11,130 nt of DNA from Gammaproteobacteria bacterium (GTDB taxonomy: Bacteria > Pseudomonadota > Gammaproteobacteria > UBA6429 > Thiohalophilaceae), in contig JAADGZ010000111.1 of the NCBI GenBank assembly GCA_013152045.1, positions 1-11,130 of the forward strand, given 5' to 3'. Positions 1 through 6,651 of this stretch are shown piece by piece; the stretch's first letter is position 1, and each line of letters begins with the position of its first letter. The translations under genes were made by a program, and so were the position numbers. Under the pieces are notes generated by a model. The model was given only the letters and a program-made list of their open reading frames with translations. It had not been told where the DNA came from and searched no databases.

Positions 1-841
1 TGGTTTTTTTTCCGCTCGGGGTAATGAGGGGGGTGTCACTGGACATATCCAGCTGTACCACATCGAATCTTTTCAGTAGTTTATCAATGCGGGGATCATT
101 CAGTGGGCCGCCGTGCAGAATGTCACAGGCATGGCAGCGGGGTCGTTCATAGGACACGAGTAAGGGCCGGTCGGCGACCAAGCGGCTGCGATCAAGCATG
201 TAGGGTGGCGGTAGAAAAAAGTCATTTTCATTGAGTCCGTCCTTACCATAACGGAAAGCCTTTTCTGCGCGTGCCAGATAGTGCTGAAAGGATTCTTCAC
301 GATAATGAGCATCTGCCGCATATTCAAGCGCGGCGCGAAACTGGTAGGGCGGGCGATAGCCGCGTAGGCGTAGAGCCTCATGTCCCTGCAGGTCGTAGAA
401 TATTAGTGAGGGTGTGAAATTAGTTTTCTGAGCAACGGAAAAGCTTCTTTCCGTCCAGCTTTTGCCATTGAGATCGATGACCGGTTTTTGTCCTCGTACG
501 TTAATGGCGATAACGTCAAAATTTTTCTGGGTGTAGTTGACGATGTCTTTTTGGCCCCAGTTTTTTTCAATCAGAGCCTTGCAATAAGGGCAGCGTTTTT
601 GGCCGAAGTAGATGATCAGTCCTTTTTTGCCGTTTTCACGGGCGTCACTCAAATCATCCTTGAGCTCAAGAAAGCTCATTTTGAACCAGTCCGGGAGGAC
701 GACATCTTCCTTCAATGGGCTATCATCAAAACCGGGATCGTTAGGATTATCGAGACTGGCAGCGATGCTGGTGTTGCTGAATAAAAGCAGCAGGCCGAAC
801 AGGCTACTGATGATATGAAATTTTGCAGGAAACTCGGACAT
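1..841 (-). CDS. Exported protein with two thioredoxin-type CxxC motifs (SoxW-like), 3' end outside window
   Basis: An open frame runs without a stop from ATG 841 to the left edge (280 codons), so the C-terminus is missing. The start is firm because an in-frame TAA lies two codons upstream. Residues 1-28 form a Sec signal peptide with a hydrophobic stretch (FGLLLLF) and a likely cleavage near SIAA. The first thioredoxin-like module has C84-P-Y-C87 (RCPYCKA) and a T143-P144 pair in the place of the cis-proline loop. A second stretch repeats the logic: after a beta strand (LLVSYE) comes C236-H-A-C239. The first module resembles SoxW/thioredoxin_2-type periplasmic reductases; two active-site-like motifs in one chain is less usual. 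It probably handles disulfides in the periplasm, but the substrate cannot be read from the sequence. It lies 132 bp downstream of fnr on the same strand. No clear Shine-Dalgarno is visible. The ORFs on the opposite strand (488-818) are shadows. Confidence 0.85.
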   Translation of the reverse strand, partial: MSEFPAKFHIISSLFGLLLLFSNTSIAASLDNPNDPGFDDSPLKEDVVLPDWFKMSFLELKDDLSDARENGKKGLIIYFGQKRCPYCKALIEKNWGQKDIVNYTQKNFDVIAINVRGQKPVIDLNGKSWTERSFSVAQKTNFTPSLIFYDLQGHEALRLRGYRPPYQFRAALEYAADAHYREESFQHYLARAEKAFRYGKDGLNENDFFLPPPYMLDRSRLVADRPLLVSYERPRCHACDILHGGPLNDPRIDKLLKRFDVVQLDMSSDTPLITPSGKKT

Positions 842-898
842 GATTTACACGCTATAGCGGTATTTGCCGGCGGCAGTTATTTTTCTGGTGCGCACAGT

Positions 899-928
899 AT
901 TACATATCTGCGCGGCGTATTACACCAA
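899..928 (-). promoter_or_regulatory. Weak candidate promoter for the thioredoxin-like gene
   Basis: On the minus strand TTGGTG (928-923) is followed after 18 bp by TGTAAT (904-899), which matches five of six bases of the sigma70 -10 box; the -35 keeps only TTG. It lies about 60 bp upstream of the start at 841. Read-through from fnr is an alternative, since I see no convincing terminator between the two genes. Confidence 0.22.
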
Positions 929-973
929 AGGGGCAAGCGCAGATTGTGCTTGAGCAAAAGTGGCCTTGCACGA

Positions 974-1762
974 TCAGGGGCTGCTGCTGGATGAGTTGTC
1001 CTTGTCGGCTTCTTCATCATTGGCATCCAGCTCGCCGCAACGGTTATGCATGGTGTGTAGGATGTCGTAGTTCAGAATCTTGATGTGCTTGCGTTCCACC
1101 TGCAGCAGGCCCTGTTCCTGAAACTGGGTAAACAGGCGGCTGACGGTTTCGACCGCCATGCCCAGCAGGTTGGCGATATCGTTACGCGACATGCTGAGGT
1201 TGAATTCGGTTGAAGAGAAGCCGCGAGTCCGATAGCGTTCCGCCAGGTTGACCAGAAAACTGGCCAGGCGGTTGTCTACCGGCAGCCGCGCAAGTATGGT
1301 CATGTGGCACTGATCATGGCGGATTTCTTCGCTCATCAGCGACAGCAGATGGTGTTGTAGGCCGGGAATTTCCAGGCTCAGAGCCTCAAGCCGCTCATAG
1401 GGCAGCTCACAGACGCTGGTGGTTTCCAGCGCCATGGCCGAGCAAATGTGCTGGTTGCTGCTGATGGCATCCAGCCCCATGAGTTCGCCGGGCAGATGCA
1501 GACTGATGATCTGATCGCGGCCATCACGAGTGCTGGTGAAGGTCTTCAGGCTGCCGGAGCGTACCGCATAGACCGAGGCAAAAGGATCGCCGACACGATA
1601 GAGATATTCACCCTTTTCTACCGGCCGGCGGCGTTTGATGATGCTGTCGAGTTTATCGAGATCGCCTTCGGCCAGACCCATGGGCATACATAGCTCGAAC
1701 AGGCTGCAACTCTGGCAGCGAGAGCGGATTTCGTCGAGTTTTACAATTCTATTTTTTGGCAT
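974..1762 (-). CDS. fnr: Fnr-type oxygen-sensing transcription regulator (CRP/FNR family)
   Basis: This 262-residue protein is a global regulator that is active without oxygen. Cysteines C16, C19, C25 and C118 match the four ligands of the oxygen-labile [4Fe-4S] cluster of E. coli FNR (C118 in the VCELPY context, like VCEIPF). Residues 30-140 form the cyclic-nucleotide-binding-type beta roll, followed by the dimer helix and a helix-turn-helix whose recognition helix reads VETVSR: E205, S208 and R209 are the residues that in FNR read TTGAT half-sites. The DNA target is therefore probably TTGAT-N4-ATCAA. The tail after about residue 240 is acidic and ends in a serine run, longer than in E. coli FNR. 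A GGTG-type ribosome site lies about 8 bp upstream of the ATG. The gene diverges from hisB and has a good promoter with a possible autoregulatory box. Anr, Btr and EtrA are names for the same type. Confidence 0.95.
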   Translation of the reverse strand: MPKNRIVKLDEIRSRCQSCSLFELCMPMGLAEGDLDKLDSIIKRRRPVEKGEYLYRVGDPFASVYAVRSGSLKTFTSTRDGRDQIISLHLPGELMGLDAISSNQHICSAMALETTSVCELPYERLEALSLEIPGLQHHLLSLMSEEIRHDQCHMTILARLPVDNRLASFLVNLAERYRTRGFSSTEFNLSMSRNDIANLLGMAVETVSRLFTQFQEQGLLQVERKHIKILNYDILHTMHNRCGELDANDEEADKDNSSSSSP

Positions 1763-1868
1763 ACAGGCACCTGTGGCAAGAGCAGGATTATGGCAGAAGC
1801 CCCCTGTCGCGTCCGCGTAGTTTTAAAATTTCGGTTGTATACGAAATCTTAGTGAAAAATCAGTCGGG

Positions 1869-1897
1869 AATATACCTATTTCTGTAAACATTGACAA
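1869..1897 (-). promoter_or_regulatory. Sigma70-type promoter of fnr
   Basis: On the minus strand TTGTCA (1897-1892) and TATATT (1874-1869) are separated by exactly 17 bp, each matching five of six consensus bases. Transcription would start near 1862 and leave a leader of about 100 nt before the fnr ATG at 1762. The -35 box lies within the FNR-like inverted repeat at 1891-1904. Confidence 0.6.
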
Positions 1898-1904
1898 AAG
1901 TCAT
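1891..1904. promoter_or_regulatory. Candidate FNR/DNR-type operator overlapping the fnr -35 box
   Basis: TTGAC-AAAA-GTCAT contains a perfect TGAC-N4-GTCA inverted repeat and matches seven of ten bases of the FNR consensus TTGAT-N4-ATCAA. It covers the -35 box of the fnr promoter, about 35 bp upstream of the predicted start. That position would suit negative autoregulation, as is known for E. coli fnr. The match is imperfect, so binding is inferred. Confidence 0.35.
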
Positions 1905-2080
1905 TGTTTCTTAAGAAAAGAGTCAAGAATAGAAAAACGACTAGTTAGTCTGCAATTTTAATCATCCCGGTCTTCCACCCATGGCGGAATCCGCGGTATC
2001 CTTAGCGAATTGTTGTTGTGGCTGTTTTTTCAGGCGCAGGATAAAATCAACTAAAATTAACCCGCTATCGGAGTGCCAAT

Positions 2081-2674
2081 ATGGCAAAGCGTCAGGCCAT
2101 TGTCTCGCGTGAAACGCTGGAAACGCAAATTGAAGTCAGCCTGGATCTGGATGGCAAGGGTGACGCTCGATTTGAGACCGGCGTACCTTTCCTGGAACAC
2201 ATGCTGGATCAGGTTGCCCGTCATGGCATGCTGGATCTGGCTATTAAGGCCAAGGGTGATCAGCGTATTGATGACCATCACACGGTGGAGGATATCGGTA
2301 TCACGCTTGGGCAGGCTTTTTCCCAGGCCCTGGGCGATAAAAAGGGTATCAATCGTTACGGCCATGCCTATGTGCCGCTGGACGAAGCTCTGGCGCGGGT
2401 CGTCATCGACTTTTCTGGACGACCGGGGCTGGAGTACCACGTACTCTACCCCCGTGCCCAGATTGGCCATTTTGACGTGGATCTCTTGCTGGAATTTTTT
2501 CAGGGTTTTGTCAATCATGCCCAGGTCACCTTACATATCGACAGCTTGCGGGGTGATAATGCTCACCACATTGCTGAAACCGTGTTCAAGGCTTTTGGTC
2601 GGGCGTTGCGCATGGCGCTGACACCTGATCCGCGGATGGCGGGAATTCTACCTTCAACCAAGGGGCAGCTCTGA
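2081..2674 (+). CDS. hisB: Imidazoleglycerol-phosphate dehydratase
   Basis: HisB removes water from imidazole glycerol phosphate to give imidazole acetol phosphate in histidine synthesis. This is the short monofunctional form (197 residues), without the histidinol-phosphatase domain of the enterobacterial fusion. The two manganese-binding repeats are visible: DDHHTVED at 64-71 and [10 protein letters not shown] at 157-166. The family N-terminal pattern ([14 protein letters not shown], 31-44, then ARHG) is intact. The start has GGAG 7 bp upstream. It is the first gene of the his block, 49 bp before hisH, so the main operon promoter should lie in the fnr-hisB gap. ORFs in other frames across this gene are shadows. 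Confidence 0.97.
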   Translation: MAKRQAIVSRETLETQIEVSLDLDGKGDARFETGVPFLEHMLDQVARHGMLDLAIKAKGDQRIDDHHTVEDIGITLGQAFSQALGDKKGINRYGHAYVPLDEALARVVIDFSGRPGLEYHVLYPRAQIGHFDVDLLLEFFQGFVNHAQVTLHIDSLRGDNAHHIAETVFKAFGRALRMALTPDPRMAGILPSTKGQL

Positions 2675-2723
2675 AGTCAGTTTCCCCCTCAGTTTGCTCT
2701 CCAGAATTAGCGGAAAAAACCAG

Positions 2724-3368
2724 ATGAATCGTGTTGCAGTCATTGATTATGGAATGGGTAACCTGCATTCCGTGGCCAAGGCCCTTGAGCATGTCAGTGA
2801 CCAGGCTGAGGTGATCGTGACCGCTGAGGCTGAAAAAATTCTCCAGGCCGATCGGGTGGTGCTGCCTGGGGTGGGCGCTATCCGGGACTGTATGGCGGAA
2901 ATCCAGCGCCTGAATCTGGACCAGGTGGTGCGTGAAGTGGCCGACTCCGGTCGGCCCCTGCTCGGGGTCTGTGTCGGCATGCAGGCGATGCTGGATTTCA
3001 GCGAAGAAAACGGCGGTACCGATTGCCTTGGTCTTTTTCCAGGCCGGGTCGAATATTTTGGTGACGATCTGCATGATGCTCAAACGGGTGAGAAGCTGAA
3101 AATTCCGCACATGGGCTGGAATCAGGTACATCAGGAAGCCGCCCACCCCTTATGGGAAGGCATCGCCCAAGACGCACGTTTTTATTTCGTACACAGCTAT
3201 TTTGTCCATCCGGCAGAAGAGAGCCTGATCAGCGCGACGACGGAATATGGCAGTCGATTCAGCGTTGCGCTGGCAAAAGACAACGTGTTTGCGGTACAGT
3301 TTCATCCTGAGAAAAGTCAGCATGATGGCTTGCAGCTTTATAAAAACTTTCTGAACTGGAAACCTTGA
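2724..3368 (+). CDS. hisH: Imidazole glycerol phosphate synthase, glutaminase subunit
   Basis: HisH splits glutamine and channels ammonia into HisF, its cytoplasmic partner encoded two genes on. The class I amidotransferase triad is complete: nucleophile C83 in GVCVGMQ, and H194 and E196 in FHPEKSQ. The oxyanion-loop region PGVGA (49-53) and the interface motif YFVHSYFV (154-161) are present. I chose ATG 2724 (214 residues) because the protein then begins [10 protein letters not shown], the usual HisH N-terminus; the frame could open at TTG 2694, but those ten residues are not family-like. The stop is 41 bp before hisA. Confidence 0.96.
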   Translation: MNRVAVIDYGMGNLHSVAKALEHVSDQAEVIVTAEAEKILQADRVVLPGVGAIRDCMAEIQRLNLDQVVREVADSGRPLLGVCVGMQAMLDFSEENGGTDCLGLFPGRVEYFGDDLHDAQTGEKLKIPHMGWNQVHQEAAHPLWEGIAQDARFYFVHSYFVHPAEESLISATTEYGSRFSVALAKDNVFAVQFHPEKSQHDGLQLYKNFLNWKP

Positions 3369-3373
3369 TAAGC

Positions 3374-3387
3374 CCGCGCAATCGCGG
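3374..3387 (+). other. Small hairpin between hisH and hisA
   Basis: CCGCG and CGCGG form a perfect 5-bp stem around the loop CAAT in the 41-bp hisH-hisA spacer. It is followed by an A-rich stretch, not T residues, so it is not a terminator. It may only shape the mRNA ahead of the hisA ribosome site, or be chance. Confidence 0.3.
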
Positions 3388-3409
3388 AAAACAAAAGAAG
3401 AGAATCCCC

Positions 3410-4153
3410 ATGTTGCTAATACCTGCCATTGATCTCAAGGATGGAAAATGTGTACGCCTGCGTCAGGGACGGATGGATGACGAAACTATTTTTTCCGATG
3501 ATCCGGTCGCCATGGCCGGGCGTTGGGTTGAGGCCGGTGCCCGGCGTCTGCATATTGTTGATCTCAACGGTGCCTTTGCGGGTAAACCGGTCAATGCCGG
3601 GGTGGTGCATGAAATTGCTGCAGCGTACCCTGATTTGCCGATTCAGATCGGCGGCGGCATTCGTGATGAAGAAACCGTGCAGACCTATCTGGACGCCGGT
3701 GTAGAGTATGTGATCATTGGCACCAAGGCCGTTAACGCACCGCATTTCGTCAATGATCTGTGTCTGGAATTTCCCGGCCATGTAATCGTCGGCCTGGATG
3801 CCAAAGACGGCAAGGTAGCCATCGACGGCTGGTCAAAGTTGTCCAAACACGATGTTATTGATATGGCTAAACATTTTGAACAAGATGGTGTGGCCGCGAT
3901 AGTCTATACCGATATCGGTCGAGACGGCATGATGACCGGGGTCAACGTAGACTCCACCTTGAAACTGGCGCAGGCCATTAACATCCCGGTCATCGCCTCC
4001 GGTGGCATAACCAACATGGACGACATCCGCGCGCTTTGCGCAGTAGCGGATGAAGGCATTATGGGGGCCATCACCGGCCGCGCCATTTATGAAGGCACGC
4101 TGGATTTCGCCGAAGGGCAGAAATTGGCGGATGAATTGGATAAAGGCAGATGA
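3410..4153 (+). CDS. hisA: Phosphoribosylformimino-5-aminoimidazole carboxamide ribotide isomerase
   Basis: HisA opens the aminoaldose ring of ProFAR to give PRFAR, the substrate of HisHF. The 247-residue protein is a full TIM barrel of normal length. It begins [13 protein letters not shown], with catalytic D8; the second acid is D130 in VGLDAKDGK. Phosphate-binding loops GGGIR (81-85) and ASGGI (196-200) are present, as is YTDIGRDGM (166-174). I prefer ATG 3410 to an upstream in-frame TTG at 3365 that overlaps the hisH stop, because the family starts at this methionine; an AAGAG sits about 9 bp before it. The gene is followed by a 95-bp spacer with an inverted repeat instead of running directly into hisF. 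Confidence 0.96.
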   Translation: MLLIPAIDLKDGKCVRLRQGRMDDETIFSDDPVAMAGRWVEAGARRLHIVDLNGAFAGKPVNAGVVHEIAAAYPDLPIQIGGGIRDEETVQTYLDAGVEYVIIGTKAVNAPHFVNDLCLEFPGHVIVGLDAKDGKVAIDGWSKLSKHDVIDMAKHFEQDGVAAIVYTDIGRDGMMTGVNVDSTLKLAQAINIPVIASGGITNMDDIRALCAVADEGIMGAITGRAIYEGTLDFAEGQKLADELDKGR

Positions 4154-4243
4154 AAGAGCAAAGATACAAGAGCAAAGAAAAAGCAAATTGGCCTGCGGCC
4201 AATTCACTGTCCCTTGTATCCTGTATCTTTTCTCTTTGCTCAT
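4154..4243. repeat. Inverted-repeat element in the hisA-hisF spacer (family 1)
   Basis: The spacer is nearly all repeat. AAGAGCAAAGA occurs twice (4154-4164 and 4168-4178). GAGCAAAGA (4156-4164) pairs with TCTTTGCTC (4233-4241), GATACAAG (4163-4170) with CTTGTATC (4213-4220), and in the centre AATTGGCC (4186-4193) with GGCCAATT (4197-4204) around TGC. The whole can fold into one long interrupted hairpin starting at the hisA stop and ending just before the hisF start. Related pieces lie at 5610-5660 and 6583-6604. It looks like a REP- or MITE-like unit; its class is unknown to me. Confidence 0.75.
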
Positions 4244-4248
4244 AAGTT

Positions 4249-5022
4249 ATGACATTAGCAAAACGCATTATCCCCTGCCTCGACGTGGACAACGGCCGCG
4301 TGGTCAAGGGTGTACAATTCGTGGATATCCGCGATGCCGGTGATCCGGTGGAGATCGCGCGCCGTTATGATGAGCAAGGCGCGGATGAGCTGACTTTTCT
4401 GGATATTACCGCCAGTTCGGATAATCGGGAAACCATGGTGCATGTGGTGGAAGAAGTGGCCGCCCAGGTATTTATCCCGCTGACCGTCGGTGGCGGTATT
4501 CGTACGGTCGAGGACATTCGCCGCATGCTCAATGCGGGTGCTGACAAGGTAGGGATTAATACCGCTGCCGTGTTTAATCCGGAATTTGTGCGTGAGGCGG
4601 CGGCAAAATTTGGTTCCCAGTGTATCGTGGTGGCGATTGACGCCAAACGGATCAGCGCCGAAGGCGAAACGCCGCGCTGGGAGATTTTTACCCACGGCGG
4701 ACGTAAACCCACCGGCATTGATGCGCTGGAATGGGCGATAAAAATGGTAGACTACGGCGCCGGTGAAATCCTGTTGACCAGCATGGATCGGGACGGCACC
4801 AAAATTGGATTCGATCTGGCCTTGACCCGCGCCATCAGCGAGGCTGTCAGAGTGCCGGTAATTGCCTCCGGCGGGGTGGGCAACCTGGATCATCTGGTTG
4901 CCGGAGTGAAAGAAGGCAAGGCGGATGCCGTGCTGGCCGCCAGCATTTTCCACTTTGGCGAATATACCATTGAGCAGGCCAAACAGCGCATGGCCGAACA
5001 GGGCATCGAGGTTCGGTTGTAG
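4249..5022 (+). CDS. hisF: Imidazole glycerol phosphate synthase, cyclase subunit
   Basis: HisF joins ammonia from HisH with PRFAR to make imidazole glycerol phosphate and AICAR. The 257-residue TIM barrel begins [21 protein letters not shown]. The catalytic pair is D12 and D131 (in VVAIDAKR), equal to D11 and D130 of the well-studied Thermotoga enzyme. Phosphate loops GGGIR (81-85) and ASGGV (206-210) and the TSMDRDGT segment (177-184) are intact. No Shine-Dalgarno is visible before the ATG, which comes 5 bp after the inverted repeat; the fold may bring ribosomes from hisA, but that is inference. A long opposite-strand ORF (4255-4953) is a shadow. Confidence 0.97.
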   Translation: MTLAKRIIPCLDVDNGRVVKGVQFVDIRDAGDPVEIARRYDEQGADELTFLDITASSDNRETMVHVVEEVAAQVFIPLTVGGGIRTVEDIRRMLNAGADKVGINTAAVFNPEFVREAAAKFGSQCIVVAIDAKRISAEGETPRWEIFTHGGRKPTGIDALEWAIKMVDYGAGEILLTSMDRDGTKIGFDLALTRAISEAVRVPVIASGGVGNLDHLVAGVKEGKADAVLAASIFHFGEYTIEQAKQRMAEQGIEVRL

Positions 5023-5044
5023 ATTTTATTAATTGTCTGGAAAA

Positions 5045-5203
5045 AACGCAGAGGACGCGGAGGCGCGGAGACGCAAAGTGAAAAAAACACTCAATTATTT
5101 ATGAGCATGTAAGGCGAGAAAATAACATTATTTATATGGTCACTATTTTATACTTTTCGATACATAGATCTCTGCGTCTCCGCGCCTCTGCGTTCTCCGC
5201 GTT
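5045..5203. repeat. 159-bp inverted-repeat element in the hisF-hisI spacer (family 2)
   Basis: Two 34-bp arms, 5045-5078 and 5170-5203, are reverse complements at 30 of 34 positions. Two of the four mismatches are G-U pairs in the transcript. Between them lie 91 AT-rich bases with no ORF. The arms are built from short units of the type ACGCRGAG. A 17-bp piece of the same arm recurs before tatB (6635-6651). There is no transposase gene; a MITE- or REP-like non-autonomous element is likely. TATACT at 5149-5154 in the loop could serve as a -10 box, but no -35 is evident. Since no T run follows the stem it is not a classical terminator. Confidence 0.85.
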
Positions 5204-5227
5204 AAAACACGAACCTGTTTTTGCCTT

Positions 5228-5608
5228 ATGAGCTGGCTGGATGAAATCAAGTGGACTGATGACGGTCTGGTCCCGGCCATTGCCCAGGATGCGGAAACGG
5301 GTACGATTTTGATGCTGGCCTGGATGAACCGCGAGTCGCTGGCGTTGTCACATAAAGAGGGTCGGGCGATTTACTGGTCGCGTTCACGCAATAAACTTTG
5401 GCGTAAAGGCGAGGAATCCGGTCATGTGCAGTTGTTGAAGGATATCCGTCTGGACTGCGACAATGACGTTATTTTGTTGAAAGTGGAGCAAAAGGGCGGT
5501 ATTGCCTGCCACACCGGGCGTCACAACTGCTTTTTTAAACAGTTGCAAGATGGTCAATGGCTTGAAGTGGAGCCGGTGATTAAAGATCCCAACGAGATAT
5601 ATAAATAG
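5228..5608 (+). CDS. hisI: Phosphoribosyl-AMP cyclohydrolase
   Basis: HisI opens the purine ring of PR-AMP to give ProFAR, using zinc and magnesium. The 126-residue protein has the family zinc cysteines C77, C94 and C101 (DCDND and [11 protein letters not shown]) and acids D76, D78 and D80 for magnesium. The AWMNRES and [14 protein letters not shown] segments are typical. It stands alone instead of being fused to HisE as in enterobacteria. The start ATG 5228 gives the usual [10 protein letters not shown] see no Shine-Dalgarno before it; the leader is the end of the family 2 repeat plus a small AAAACA/TGTTTT stem (5204-5221). Confidence 0.97.
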   Translation: MSWLDEIKWTDDGLVPAIAQDAETGTILMLAWMNRESLALSHKEGRAIYWSRSRNKLWRKGEESGHVQLLKDIRLDCDNDVILLKVEQKGGIACHTGRHNCFFKQLQDGQWLEVEPVIKDPNEIYK

Positions 5609-5660
5609 CAGAGCAAAGAGACAAAAAGCAGGTATAAGGCAGCCTCTTGTATTTTTATCC
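5609..5660. repeat. Family 1 repeat in the hisI-hisE spacer
   Basis: The 55-bp spacer starts with AGAGCAAAGA (5610-5619) and ends with CTTGTATTTTTATCC, echoing both arms of the hisA-hisF element. GAGCAAAGAGA (5611-5621) equals 11 bp of the other element's right arm on the opposite strand (4231-4241), and the homology continues loosely through CAGGTATAAGG (5630-5640). The middle has a small AGGC-A-GCCT fold. It is shorter and more degenerate than the first copy. Confidence 0.6.
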
Positions 5661-5663
5661 TGA

Positions 5664-5990
5664 ATGACTATGAACAACATATTACAGCAATTGGCCGAAG
5701 TGCTTGAGGCGCGTAAACAGGCAGATCCGGACAGTTCCTATGTGGCCGGGCTTTATGCTAAAGGCCTGGATGCCATTCTTAAGAAAATCGGAGAGGAAGC
5801 CACGGAAACGGTGATGGCGGCCAAGGATGGGGACGCACAACACCTGGTTTATGAAATCGCCGATCTGTGGTTTCATTGTATGGTTTTGCTGGCGCAGCAG
5901 GATCTGGAGGTTGATGCGGTGTTAGACGAGCTGGGTCGACGTTTTGGTCTCTCGGGGCTGGATGAAAAAGCGGCCCGGGGTGAGTCATGA
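5664..5990 (+). CDS. hisE: Phosphoribosyl-ATP pyrophosphatase
   Basis: HisE hydrolyses PR-ATP to PR-AMP and pyrophosphate, the second step of histidine synthesis. It is a 108-residue all-helical protein of the MazG-like fold. Acidic metal ligands are visible in [15 protein letters not shown] (E44, E45, E48) and YEIADLWFH (E64, D67). The start is either ATG 5664 or ATG 5670 two codons on; neither has a Shine-Dalgarno. It follows hisI after a repeat-bearing spacer and overlaps hinT by the four bases ATGA, so those two are translationally coupled. Confidence 0.95.
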   Translation: MTMNNILQQLAEVLEARKQADPDSSYVAGLYAKGLDAILKKIGEEATETVMAAKDGDAQHLVYEIADLWFHCMVLLAQQDLEVDAVLDELGRRFGLSGLDEKAARGES

Positions 5991-6325
5991 GCGATTGCCT
6001 GTTTTGCAAAATTGCGGCCGGTGAAATCCCGGCTGACAAGATCTATGAAGATGAGCGGGTGGTGGTGTTTCGGGATATCAACCCCAAAGCCGAGGTACAC
6101 TTGCTAATCGTCCCTCGTGAGCATATTGCTGGTCTGAATGAGCTTGAATCCGGACACGACGCTTTAATTGCGCATATAATGCGTTTAATCCAGCCGCTTG
6201 CGTTGGATCAAGGGCTGGAATCTGGATATCGGACTATCATCAACACCGGCAAGGATGGCGGGCAGGAAGTTTTTCATTTACATATTCATTTACTGGGTGG
6301 GCGTGATTTGCCTGGCTTTGGCTAA
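5987..6325 (+). CDS. hinT: HIT-family purine nucleoside phosphoramidase (HinT)
   Basis: HinT hydrolyses AMP-linked phosphoramidates in the cytoplasm and acts as a dimer. The 112-residue protein has the histidine triad H97-L-H99-I-H101-LL, with H99 the expected nucleophile, and the preceding [10 protein letters not shown] loop. It starts CLFCKI with C4 and C7, a metal-site pattern common in the family. Its ATG overlaps the hisE stop (ATGA), and GGGGTGAG in the end of hisE serves as ribosome site. A HIT gene between hisE and tatA is a familiar order in proteobacteria; the functional reason is not known to me. Confidence 0.94.
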   Translation: MSDCLFCKIAAGEIPADKIYEDERVVVFRDINPKAEVHLLIVPREHIAGLNELESGHDALIAHIMRLIQPLALDQGLESGYRTIINTGKDGGQEVFHLHIHLLGGRDLPGFG

Positions 6326-6381
6326 GGTGAGACAGGCTAAAATATCCGGTATGTTGTTGGTTTGACGTGGAGTAAAAAATT

Positions 6382-6603
6382 ATGGGTATTGGTATTTGGC
6401 AATTAATTATTATTCTTCTTATTGTGTTGCTGCTGTTTGGCGCCAAGCGTCTACGCAACATCGGCACGGATCTAGGTTCAGCGGTCAAGGGTTTCCGTTC
6501 AGCCATCAAGGATGAGGAAAAAGACAGCAGCACTTCGAAAATTGAACAGCGCGAAGGTGAAGTCATTGAGGGTGAAGTTACCAAGAGCAAAGACAAGGTA
6601 TAA
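6382..6603 (+). CDS. tatA: Twin-arginine translocase subunit TatA
   Basis: TatA assembles into the pore-forming oligomer that moves folded proteins across the inner membrane. The 73-residue protein has one N-terminal membrane helix (residues 5-19), the conserved F19-G20 hinge, and an amphipathic helix [20 protein letters not shown] (22-41), close to E. coli TatA. The charged tail is short. GGAG lies 9 bp before the ATG. The last codons (TKSKDKV and stop) fall inside a copy of the family 1 repeat (6583-6604), so the tail may have been remodelled by that element. Confidence 0.95.
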   Translation: MGIGIWQLIIILLIVLLLFGAKRLRNIGTDLGSAVKGFRSAIKDEEKDSSTSKIEQREGEVIEGEVTKSKDKV

Positions 6604-6604
6604 G
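6583..6604. repeat. Family 1 repeat half at the 3' end of tatA
   Basis: AAGAGCAAAGA (6583-6593) is identical to both 11-bp direct copies in the hisA-hisF spacer, and GGTATAAG (6597-6604) is shared with the hisI-hisE spacer (5631-5638). The two motifs keep the same order as in that spacer. They encode the last TatA residues and the stop codon. A chance match to a lysine-rich tail cannot be excluded. Confidence 0.5.
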
Positions 6605-6634
6605 TCTGATTATGCCTTTCACTCTCACCCCTCG

Positions 6635-6651
6635 CTCTGCGTCTCTGTGCC
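6635..6651. repeat. Family 2 half-repeat directly before tatB
   Basis: CTCTGCGTCTCTGTGCC matches the outer end of the right arm in the hisF-hisI spacer (5170-5186) at 15 of 17 bases and in the same orientation. It touches the tatB start codon and replaces the place where a ribosome site would be expected. Confidence 0.55.

Larger units (their letters stand above)
1763..2080. other. Divergent fnr-hisB intergenic region
   Basis: These 318 bp carry the promoters for both directions. The minus-strand fnr promoter and an FNR-like box lie at 1869-1904. On the hisB side I see no convincing -35/-10 pair; TAAAAT at 2042-2047 is a possible -10 with no good -35. A short odd palindrome GCGGAATCCGC lies at 1984-1994, and GGAG at 2070-2073 is the hisB ribosome site, 7 bp before the ATG. 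I see no histidine-rich leader peptide or his-type attenuator. Confidence 0.6.

Noticed and set aside
488..818. Plus-strand ORFs within 488-818
   Set aside because: They are antisense to the exported thioredoxin-like gene, whose CPYC motif and signal peptide are clear.
1763..1774. ACAGG-CA-CCTGT palindrome next to the fnr start
   Set aside because: The 2-base centre cannot form a hairpin and the match is short; it overlaps the ribosome site and may be chance.
1898..2080. his leader peptide or attenuator upstream of hisB
   Set aside because: No run of histidine codons and no competing hairpins ending in a T tract were found.
2057..2518. Minus-strand ORF of 153 codons across hisB
   Set aside because: It lies opposite a fully conserved hisB and shows no domain, signal or ribosome site of its own.
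2073..2621. Plus-strand ORF of 182 codons in another frame of hisB
   Set aside because: Tryptophan- and arginine-rich shadow translation; the hisB frame has all family motifs.
4255..4953. Minus-strand ORF of 232 codons across hisF
   Set aside because: A long shadow produced by codon bias of hisF; no recognisable protein features.
5045..5203. CRISPR array
   Set aside because: The repeats are two inverted arms, not regularly spaced direct repeats, and no cas gene is near.
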